Position numbers and translations under genes: made by a program. The notes below the pieces were generated by a model. That model was not told the origin of the DNA, made no database searches, and saw only the letters and a list, made by a program, of their open reading frames with translations. Shown in pieces: positions 17,606 through 25,974 of a stretch of DNA of 25,974 nt. How positions within the stretch are numbered: position 1 is the stretch's first letter; every line of letters begins with the position of its first letter. Location of the stretch: the NCBI GenBank assembly GCA_001579985.1, contig LRSR01002635.1:1-25974 (forward strand). Reading direction: 5' to 3'. Source of the stretch: Hypsibius dujardini. Taxonomy: Eukaryota > Tardigrada > Eutardigrada > Parachela > Hypsibiidae.

Positions 17606-20368
17606 TTAGTGGCTATACGAAGCATACTGATTGTGGTTGTTGTTGGCTTGCTGGTAGCTCGTCGGACCACCACCACCCACGCCGCCCTGATTCCCGACTC
17701 CCGCTGCCGGCACGCCGATCGGCGTCCTCAGCAACGCCGGACCGCCAGGCAAGTACTGCGGCTCACCATACACGGCGTTATTGTAGCCCTGGTAAGTTTG
17801 CTGCTGCGGATGCTGCTGCTGTTGATGAACTTGCAGCGGGACGTTGCTGTTGACGTATCCGGCCGGACCGCCGCCGCTGCCGCCGACAGTCATGTTGGCG
17901 GTGCCCTGACACAGCTGATACTGCTGCTGCACCTGCGAGTTGTACGCGTCACTGGGGGAAGTGGTGTTGGAGCCGGGCGGCGGCTCCACTGCCTGCCCGT
18001 TATACCGGAAGTAGGGATTCTTCAGGTCGAGCGTGTTGGAGGACCGCGAACCGCTGGCTTCGATGCCGATGTCGATGGTGACGTCGTAGCTTTGCCGGCC
18101 GTTAGCGATCATAAGGACGCGCCCGGTCAGCACTTGGCCCTTCACCCCGAACAGGGGGGTCTTCAGAAGGCAGCGCACTTGGTACCAGTGAGTGAGGGGT
18201 TGATTGGGAGCTGCAAGGATAAACAGGAGAACTGCCCATGCTATTCTACAAGACATGTGCATCAAACAATCAAATCAAAAGCAAGTCTTCATTTCCTTAA
18301 ATCAAGAGGATAGCTACAGGAATTAAAACAGGAATTAAACCGGTGGAAATCTTTGAACCAACCTTCAAATAAATCAAAATCATCAAGATCGAATAATCAA
18401 AATGAATAATAATCAAAATAATCAAAATTCAGATAAATCAAAGTAAAAGTAATCAAAATCAAATAATCAAGATGAAATCCAGATAATGAAAATCCAAGAA
18501 AAAATGGAGGGCAAAGGGCTGTTTCGTCGATTTACACCATCTATCGCATAGTGGATATAACTCAGCGAAGATTAACAAACGTCAATCTTACCGGTGGTAA
18601 GCCATATCGTCGCGTTGGTCCCCACGAATGCTGCGTCGAACCAGAACGCCAAGCCGTGGATCATGCCGGTGGTGACGAGCGGGAAACTGAGTGGGATGTC
18701 GATATGGTACAGGTCCGTTTCGTTGTCCTTCTCAAAGTTGATGCTCCACTTGACAGAGCCCGACGGACTGATACGGATGTCGAAGGTGTCCACCACAGGC
18801 TGTCGGAAGTACTCCTCGAAGGCCTTCTCACGCAGTCCGCTGAGGTCGATGCCGTGGAAGGCTGTCTGGTACCTGTGGGAAAATAAATTACCCAATTCAC
18901 TACAAAGAAGGCACATGATAGAGCCGTCGGGATGGGGGAAAGAAACTGACCAGAAATTTGCTTTCGAGAGCTGTTCCATGTAAAGTGCTTCGTCGCAAAA
19001 CGGTGCAATATGCAGATCACCCTGCGAGAAGAGAAATGGAATGATTCACAGACGATCCGGATGCCCGATTTAAAATTGTTTAAGCGACATGTTCGAATTT
19101 AAAATCTACTAGTGAACTTTACTTAAATAAAAAATATTTTAAATAGAACATGCTAATTAAGTAAACTCAGGGATTTCAAATAAAAATATAATTTATTTCT
19201 ATTTTTGGGTCTTTATAATATTTTCTGATGCATTTAACTGTGCTTTCCACTCCATCCGACTCACAATGGTCGGAAACATCCGGCCGTTCGGCTTGAGAAA
19301 CTTCTTAGCGTGCAGGTACGTCTCCAGCATGCGTTCATTCAGCAGCATGTACCCCATCGGCTCGGAGATTATAATGTCCACCTTCTCGGGCAGGGTGATT
19401 TCCTCCACCTTCCCATGGACCACCTTCACCACGTTCTGCATCTTGTTCTGCTGCACTAGCACCTCACAGTGTGCAGCCATGGAGCTCGCCTCAACGGCGT
19501 AGACCCGTTTCGCGCCCACCTGGCAGGCGAAGAAGGAGAGAATCCCAGATCCAGCTGAAAAAAACATACGAACATCATCAGACGTTCGGACATTCCGCTC
19601 AATTAAAAACCAGCCACTAGTATATTGTTTAAATGATTAAATGTATTTGGTTTTAAATAAAATATAAATTTCTGGACTGAACTGTTTCATAATAAAACAG
19701 AACTTTCATATATGTTGTGTCAACTATCACGATGTAATCAATCAATCAATCAGCCATCTCCGACACAGTTGTGTGCAACCGCTCCACTAGCACTCACCGC
19801 CGACATCCAGCACCACCTTATCCCTGAAGTCGACATCGTTCATCTGAATGGCCCGCTGGTAGGTGGCGGTCCTCACGTAGTCCTGCAGCATATTTTGCTG
19901 CTGGGAGAGGAAACTGTAAAACTGAAAGTACTGCACCGCCGAGGTCTCCTCCGTGCGCTTCTCAAAGATGGACTGGATCTTGCCGGACCGGATGTTGGCG
20001 ACCGTTTCGCGGAACAACTTAAAGTCCTCATCGCTGTCGAATCGCACGGCGATACAGTCGGTTGCGGCGGAGGATTTCTCCTTGCTTCCCGACGACGACG
20101 AGATGGCCAAGACGTTCTTCCGCAGTGTCGCGCTCTCGGTGGACTGGTTCAAGACGATCGTCACTCCGAGATCCTCCTCGGTGGCCTGGTGGAATGTGAG
20201 GCGGTAAGAGGTGGCCTCGTTGGAGTCGTTGGACTTTTGGATGGTGAGGCCGGTCGCGGTGGGGAGGTAGTCTTCGAAGGCGAGATCGGTGATCTTGAAG
20301 AGTTTGATCCCGGTCAGGTGACAGAGTGGCTGGAGAGCAGCACCACTAGCGGCCGGTGCCATGGTCAT
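17606..20368 (-). CDS. CARM1: Histone-arginine methyltransferase CARM1 (PRMT4)
   Basis: Exons on the - strand: 20368-19798, 19554-19265, 19021-18951, 18872-18592, 18210-17606; phases join to 605 residues plus stop (human ~608). It transfers methyl from SAM to arginines of histone H3 and co-regulators to make asymmetric dimethylarginine, in the nucleus. Residues 1-~130 form a diverged N-terminal PH/EVH1-like region. [18 protein letters not shown] then starts the catalytic core. [15 protein letters not shown] is the SAM motif. [11 protein letters not shown] carries the double-E glutamates (E255, E264). [14 protein letters not shown] and [10 protein letters not shown] (THW, ~411-413) complete the fold. 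The tail is rich in Gln, Asn and Gly. The second ATG (20362) has the better ACCATGG context and may be the start. A 5' UTR acceptor precedes it at 20407. Function and exon model are firm. Confidence 0.97.
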
Positions 20369-22219
20369 CGCTCGTGCACGAAGGAGATTTGAAGGACGGT
20401 GGGAATCTGCAAAATACGAAACAAAAAAACCATTTTAACATTAAAGAAAGTATCAATCAGGCACACGAGGCAATCAATCAAGCAAGCATTCAGCCAGCTT
20501 TAAGTATTAGACTAAGTCTTAATACCTGAATAGTTAAAAAGCTTAAATAAAATGATAAATTCATGAAATTAAAACATGATTAAATAATTAAATTAATTAT
20601 AAATAATGAAATTAATTAGCCAAAAGCCAGAAAAGTAAGAAGAATGCACACACAGTCGATCAATCAATCCAGCAAGAATTCATCTGCTTAATATCCGGCT
20701 CAATCAACAACAATCAAAGCGCGTAGCAGAAATCCAACCACACCAGAAGCGTGATGCCAATGAATAAAATGATGCCGCCAAAACTCTCAAACAATTTACA
20801 ACGATCGGCTCTTAAATATAGAATTGGATACTATTTAACCCAGCACAAAATACTGTACTTCTCTAATAGCTAAGCACAAAATGGTCGATAATAATTACTG
20901 TATTACTGTAGTAAATTCTACAATTTTGTTCGAAAACAAAGCGCTAACATCCGATTTTTGTACGCTGTCTGCCAACTGATTCACGAGGCACAAAATGTTG
21001 AAAGTAGGAAGCGATCCAGAAAATTCTGACAGCCGAAAAAACAAAACAAATAAACGAAACACAGACGCTTGAATCAATCAATCAAGCAGGGAAAAAACGC
21101 AAACAATCCATTACACCACAACAGATCAATCAATCACTCAGTCGACCACCAACAAAACGCAAAGCCAGCAGCAAGAAAGTTTCCTTCCAATAAACAGAAC
21201 GCCACTCATGCATACCACACACGACGATTCATTGTGTTTCCAGAAAAATCCAAACATTAATTTTCGCATCATAAACAGAAAAAAATAGTAACTTTTCTAC
21301 CGACTCAAAAAAACATCTGCATCAAGAGAGAGACTTTCTAAGAGGCCTTCGAGGTCCCTGTAAGACTCCGCACAGAAAGATTCTTGCATTACGAAAACCC
21401 AGAAGACTTACCGAGCTCCTGACAATTGATGCTACCCTCGACGGTATTAGAAGTTAAGAAAACCCCCCGGGAAGTCAAGAGAATCCGTTCAAAATGACAA
21501 CGAATCCCAGCAAAATTCCGAAGCGGCAAGCAAAAATGGGTCTTTTTGCCCCGGCGATCGAAGTGAGTAGCACAAGGGGATGGAAATACGCTGGCTGAGT
21601 ACCTATTTGAAAAAACGGCTGCGGCTGCAAAAATGAACCGAGCGATGACAGAGACGAACCTGGCGAGAGTGGCGACCTTGAAAAAAACGGCTTGGGAGAC
21701 AGAGAAAAGATTTGAGCAAAGACGACTCTCCATAAATTCAAATTCGCAAATGTTGATTCTGTGAAGGACAGATAGGAAAGCTGTTCAATAGTTTACCTTG
21801 TAACACAAAGCCGGATAGACATAACACCTATTGCATGCTGTCTCGTGAACCTGAAAGTTACATGCAGTGGCCGATTTCGGTAGCTCGCGTAGTGTGGCTG
21901 AGGAGTTGATTTGATTAATTTGTTCGCATTAGACGCTGCCGGTTGATTGTTCATTTATTAGTGATGTTACCGGCACCGGAGAAGCCTCCTTAGCATTTTT
22001 TTTACGACTGTTAATTATCAGTAAATTACCGTTAATTTTCCCTGAGGCGAATGAGAGCATACAGCAAGTCAAAGTACTATAGCACAGCTTCTCACAGCAT
22101 TCCTATTCGGTACACGGGTTGCAGATGCACGAGAATGCATATGTTAAACTCACGCCGCTACGTATGTTGACCACGAAAATCGCACGTCAATTGCGTTGTT
22201 GACTCGAAATGGCAAAATA
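20369..22219. other. CARM1 5' UTR intron and upstream region
   Basis: A TTTTGCAG acceptor (- strand) ends at 20407, so 20406-20369 is 5' UTR. A matching GTAAGT donor follows a probable non-coding exon ending at 21412, giving a ~1-kb UTR intron with ATCA-type simple repeats. 21413-22219 should contain the CARM1 promoter and the 3' flank of the ENKD1-like gene (minus-strand AATAAA near 21955-21960). No other gene seen. Confidence 0.5.
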
Positions 22220-22861
22220 TCAAGGGTTTCGCTTCTTGGAGCCATTCTGCGTGGATCTTGCTATGGCGCTGCTTGATGGTGCGGGCTTTTCTGACTGCCC
22301 ACTACCGCTTGGCTTCCAGCTTGGACGGTTCTTCCGTTCCATCGGTTGGGCTAGTTTCTTATCGGTTTCAGCTCTCGGCTTGGTGGACGATGGCGGGGGA
22401 GTGACCTTGATGGGATGCGGGAGGGAATCCTGAACGATGACCAGCGGTTTGGACAGGACGGTTATGCCGTGGTCAATTTCCCGAAGAGAATGCTCCAGCT
22501 CTTCCCGCTTTCGCTGAGCTCGAAGTGTGTCACTGCGGAGAGGGAGCAGGAACATCTCCCGTTCCTTTCTTCGCTTAGCTAATGAGAACAACAACCGAAA
22601 AGCCTGAACTCTTCCTCCCCGAAGAGATAGTGGCTGATCAACAAAAGTCAGTCCCTTACCTGCTTCGAGGTCTTCTAAAAGCTGAATGCGTTCCCGTTGT
22701 GGCATGAGGTGGCTGCCGGTGGGTAAACCGTGCTTTTTTGCTTCTATTGCCCAGGCAGCGGCTTGGTTTTCCACCTGTCGCTTTCCAGCGAGGCTGTGAA
22801 ACAATCAATTTACACCGAAATACAAAAAATAAATGGGCCTGCTTTGTTATGGACAGACCGA

Positions 22862-22910
<49 letters not shown>

Positions 22911-24101
22911 TAGACAGGCAGACAGACATACAGACGGACACTTACTAATCGGGTAAAACGCCAGGTTCTGCTTTCGGTATTTGATCGAGATCTACCGACT
23001 CCGACCTCGAGCGAATCGATGTGACTGAACTCGAACGCTCACGACGAGCTGCGGCACTCGCTAGACCAGCTGTTTTATTTAATTGCACGTAGTTCTTCCC
23101 ACCCGATCTAGATACTGCTGTTGCTTTCTCCAATGACGTTGTGCGGCTCTTGCTATTGGCAGACTCTGAATTTTCCTCAACCATTCTGGAGTTCAAGCCT
23201 GACTGGACCGACTTGCTCCGCTCGACCAGCGCAGTCCCATTTGCACCTTCTCTCCTTATCACCTGTAAAATTGCCGTTCAGTCCAAAAATACGACGTCAG
23301 CAAAAAATTCTAAAACATTTCTCCATACTCCATACACGGTACCTGTGTTTTGTTCAATGCATTGTTCCGTCTGCCGGCCACTTTTCCGTCTCCACCTTTC
23401 ACATCGTCGGCCCAGGAAGCCCGCACCGGCCGCTTCACCGTTTCATCCGTGCTCTGCTGCTTCTGGATCGACATCTGGCGTATCCGTTTGATATTTTCCT
23501 GGGTAAAATCTTTCGTTTCCTCTGCCAAAAAAGCAGCATTCACATTAACAAAACAAACTCAAAACTTGAACTCTATATTGAAAAAGCACTACGGTATGGC
23601 ACGAGTGTCAACAAAGGAACTGCTTGATAGACAGACAGACAGAAAAATAGACTGACTGATAGACAGGCAGACAGACAGACAGACAAACAGACAGAGAGAC
23701 AGAGAGACAGAGAGACAGAGAGACAGAGAGACAGAGAGACAGAGAGACAGACAGAGAGACAGAGAGACAGACAAACAGACAGACAAGCAAGCAGACAAGC
23801 AGACAGACAAACAGACAGACAGACAAATAGATAGAGAGGCAAATAAACAGAAAGACGGACAGACACAGACAGAGTGATAGACACACTTACGTTTCTTCTG
23901 AGCACTTTTGGGCAAGGGTTTCCGCGGACCTGGCGGAAGCTGCGCCAGAATGTCTCGCATGCTGCCTTCCATGCCGCGTTTCTGGTACAGGCTTCCTTCA
24001 TTCCGCGTGCGGAGATAGTTCTTCCGGGCCGCGGCTTGGCTCGACAGGTCGCCCAGCGATGCGGAATGATGAAGCACAGCCTTCATGCTCGCAGAATGCA
24101 T
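22220..24101 (-). CDS. ENKD1: Enkurin-domain protein, ENKD1-like
   Basis: Exons on the - strand: 24101-23891, 23521-23343, 23262-22946, 22793-22660, 22578-22220 join in phase to 399 residues plus TGA. 24101 is the first ATG in frame. Residues ~71-90 (KDFTQENIKRIRQM) resemble the conserved N-terminal motif of ENKD1. The C-terminal part is enkurin-like: PDYLAGKRQVENQAAAW, HLMPQRERIQLLEDLE, LPLRSDTLRAQRKREELE and IDHGITVLSKPLVIV at ~234-330, followed by a Pro/Ser/Lys-rich tail. The region between is low-complexity and Ser/Arg-rich. Enkurin-domain proteins associate with microtubules, centrioles and cilia, so a ciliary or centriolar role is likely (family knowledge). Introns 1 and 3 are largely GACA microsatellite. 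The exon 4-5 junction was set by phase and domain continuity. Confidence 0.84.
22861..22930. repeat. (CAGA)n microsatellite
   Basis: Tandem CAGA units in intron 22794-22945 of the ENKD1-like gene. Confidence 0.9.
23624..23880. repeat. (GACA)n / (GAGACA)n microsatellite
   Basis: GACAGACA runs with a central block of GAGACA hexamers (about 23693-23770), filling most of intron 23522-23890 of the ENKD1-like gene. The long Leu/Ser/Cys frames opposite are repeat artefacts. Confidence 0.92.
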
Positions 24102-24889
24102 CACGATAGCGGAAAAACAACCAAGTAACGTTTCCCTGATGGTGGTAGGGAAATCCCAAGCAGCAGCAGGTCACGTCGGCCGGATGTCTGGAAAAAATAC
24201 TAACGGTATCGCGGCAGTATTTGAGGGGCAGTATTGTCTGAGGACGTCATGTGAAGTGTCTGTCGAGTGTTGGCAGGAGCGTTTAAGCAAATTAGAGTCC
24301 TCTGAGCATACACGGAATTACGTGGCGAAAATCGATGCTCTGGATTTTCCGTGTGGTGGATAATTTCCCTCGCACATCACCGGTACGCGCCATGGTGGTT
24401 ACCGACCGGCGCCGGCGTCACCGGTTAAACGTATGTGACCCGTACCGGTTCCATCCCGTTAGTCCAGATCGATATACGCATGAGAAAGAAGGGTAATCCC
24501 GTATAACGATTCCTGCAAATAAAAACACCGATTGGGCATTCGGGATTTTTTATTGCGGTATTTATTTACTAGGTCACAAGGCGTGATGTTTTAAGCTTCG
24601 TATTCATGATTCAGGTTGCAGATTATCGAACAGTTTGCTAGTTCGCCACAGGGACACAGCGTAAAAACGGTAAAGCTTCCTCTTTAAAACACATACGAGC
24701 ATGAGTGTTTGTAATTGACATATGCAGGCCGCATATGTTAATTACAAATAAAGGGAGGACATTGTTAACTATGCAGTACGAGCATTTTACTGTTCTACAA
24801 AGTTCTCGTACTGATATAACAATAACATTATCAGGACTTCATATGTTAGTATGAAATTGGTATAGTAAAGGTACATATAGTTTTCGTCT
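24102..24889. other. Upstream region of the ENKD1-like gene
   Basis: Probable promoter and 5' flank. 24380-24450 is GC-rich with repeated ACCGGT and GCGCCGG words in both orientations. Two hairpins lie further out (separate entry). No protein-like frame. Confidence 0.45.
24708..24748. repeat. 18-bp inverted repeat with 5-nt loop
   Basis: TTTGTAATTGACATATGC pairs with GCATATGTTAATTACAAA with one mismatch, loop AGGCC. A second, shorter pair CAGTACGAG/CTCGTACTG lies at 24774-24782 and 24805-24813. Possibly remnants of a small foldback element. Confidence 0.7.
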
Positions 24890-25377
24890 TTAAAACTTTA
24901 TTGGAAGCAATATCTTTTCGTTCAGCAGACGCTGGCAATGGCAAGTGGCAATTGACGAGGCCGGGATGCGCTTTTGCTGAAGAACAAAAGAACACAAAAT
25001 GGAACACAAAAGAACAGAGCGAACGGGTAAATCGTTTGGTTAGGTTCGATCGCCCGATCGATTGATTGAACGATTTGATTGGTGAAACGAGTTTTATTCC
25101 AAGACATCTGTTGATTGATCGATGAATTGGGATCACTGATCAAAAATTAAATCATGTGATGATTAAATCAAGCAATCAAGTCGTAAGCTTAAGTTGATAA
25201 CATTATTAAACTATGCTTTAGTCCGCTGATGTCCGTTTTTAAAACTTAAGTGCCAAAAACCGTCATCAATTTTAAATATTTACATTATGAATCAGGAATA
25301 TTTTTCCGACTTACCATGATCCTCAGACTATCTGCGGCATCACTGTGCTGCGAGTCGAATAATCGTCGCATCATCAT
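24890..25377 (-). CDS. Possible small two-exon gene (49 aa), weak model
   Basis: Exon 25377-25315 starts MMMRRLFDSQHSDAADS and ends at a strong GTAAGT donor. Exon 24976-24890 follows a long pyrimidine tract ending TTCTTCAG and reads QKRIPASSIATCHC to a TAA stop. A minus-strand AATAAA (24903-24898) overlaps the end. Phases join. The product is short and resembles nothing I know. It overlaps the + model at 25316-25438, so at most one is likely to be coding as drawn; this may also be a non-coding transcript. Confidence 0.22.
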
Positions 25378-25748
25378 CAAACTCTTCCCCTTTTCTCACC
25401 GTTCCTCGTCGCACGGCCTTGGAACTTTCAGATTGCAGGTAAGACTGGTCAACATTCCTTCGTAGGATGCAATTTAGTGACCGTCCGGACGTTTTATCAG
25501 GCATGCCGAGGCGTGCATAAAGACCACCGAGGAGGTACAACACAAAAAAGTCTGAAGCATCCCGACCGGTTTCCGGTGAAATCTCCTTCCCCACCCGCTC
25601 CGAACACTGCTCCGCCGCCGGGATCGGCCAAACCATCGCCGACAACAGTTTGGTCGCAGGTGGTGCTATGGATTCGGGGGTTGGACCTGCGACGGCGATT
25701 ATTCGGGGAAGCATCCGTGCCGTATGGCGCTAAAAGGATTATGAGGAT
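25316..25748 (+). CDS. Possible 5' exons of an unknown gene continuing off the right edge
   Basis: Exon 25316-25438 starts at ATG and ends at a GTAAGA donor. Exon 25501-25748 follows TTTTATCAG and ends at GTGAGT in phase 2. Joined, they encode 123 residues. The N-terminus (MILRLSAASLCCESNNRR) is basic, Ser/Leu-rich and nearly free of acidic residues, as in mitochondrial presequences. A Pro-rich stretch (KSPSPPAPNTAPPPGSAKP) and a basic segment (DLRRRLFGEA) follow. No family recognised. Opposite-strand frames are also open here, so the strand is uncertain. Confidence 0.35.
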
Positions 25749-25974
25749 GTGAGTTCGGTTGTAAATTCTATTTGCTTGATTGGTCGATTGATTGCACGGT
25801 TGATTGTTAACTTTGTTTGAGTTTAGTGATTACATATTTTTTGTTAGCATTTCAAAAATTGATTCATTGATGTTTTGATGAACAGATTGTACGGTTTTAC
25901 TGTTTCGGCGATTGAGATTTCTCCCGTCATTTTTTACTGGGTATTTGATTGTTTCGAACAGAGATTGACTTGGT
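25749..25974. other. Right-edge sequence without recognised features
   Basis: AT-rich with short TTGATTGATTG words. It would be intron if the + model ending at 25748 is right. Nothing else seen. Confidence 0.4.

Noticed and set aside
17609-18313. Long + strand frame opposite the last CARM1 exon
   Set aside because: It is a shadow of the GC-rich, Gln/Pro-coding CARM1 C-terminal exon; the minus frame matches the THW region.
19712-20392. Long + strand frame of 226 aa
   Set aside because: It is antisense to CARM1 exon 1, whose minus frame carries the N-terminal and pre-catalytic CARM1 motifs.
23589-24104. Long Cys/Leu/Ser-rich minus frame continuing from ENKD1 exon 1
   Set aside because: After 23891 it runs into the GACA microsatellite intron. 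A GTAAGT donor and phase match to 23521 support splicing instead.

Overview
This is eukaryotic, animal nuclear DNA. Every convincing gene is split by GT..AG introns, mostly about 75-1400 bp, and the proteins belong to metazoan families: a CD38/ADP-ribosyl cyclase, a CARM1 arginine methyltransferase, an ENKD1-type enkurin-domain protein and secreted cadherin-like proteins. Compact genes, many short microsatellites (GACACA, GACA, TGAT) and small inverted-repeat elements suggest an invertebrate, plausibly marine or early-branching. I cannot name the lineage from the sequence. I recognised no rRNA, tRNA, CRISPR array or autonomous transposase gene.

Layout: (1) 1-2200, + strand: the 3' part of an ADP-ribosyl cyclase (CD38/BST1/Aplysia cyclase family), with its first exons off the left edge. 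(2) 2201-4700: convergent intergenic DNA with four foldback/MITE-like elements in a row and a ~75-bp tandem repeat touching the next gene. (3) 4709-8397 and 8660-10861, - strand: two tandem paralogues, here gene A and gene B, encoding secreted proteins with a Cys-rich EGF-like module followed by two degenerate cadherin-like domains. Exon phases match throughout, and both copies carry a 19-nt microexon. Gene A introns have been enlarged by a hAT-type MITE with an exact 8-bp duplication and a TA-flanked MITE. (4) 10862-12741: divergent upstream region with probable 5' UTR exons of the next gene. (5) 12742-15865, + strand: a six-coding-exon single-pass membrane protein with a very acidic tail, family not recognised. 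Its first coding intron holds an 11 x 20-bp minisatellite. (6) 17606-20368, - strand: complete CARM1-like gene (605 aa). (7) 22220-24101, - strand: complete ENKD1-like gene (399 aa). (8) 24890-25748: two weak, mutually overlapping exon models on opposite strands.

The neighbours do not look like one pathway: this is an ordinary animal gene neighbourhood. The points most worth following are the tandem cadherin-like pair with conserved microexons, the cyclase with an alanine at the position of CD38 Glu146 and a hydrophobic C-terminus, recurrent GTTCGY 5' splice sites, and the density of foldback elements. Exon models were assembled by hand from open frames, splice-site consensus, phase matching and either paralogue comparison or recalled family sequence. 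No search was run.
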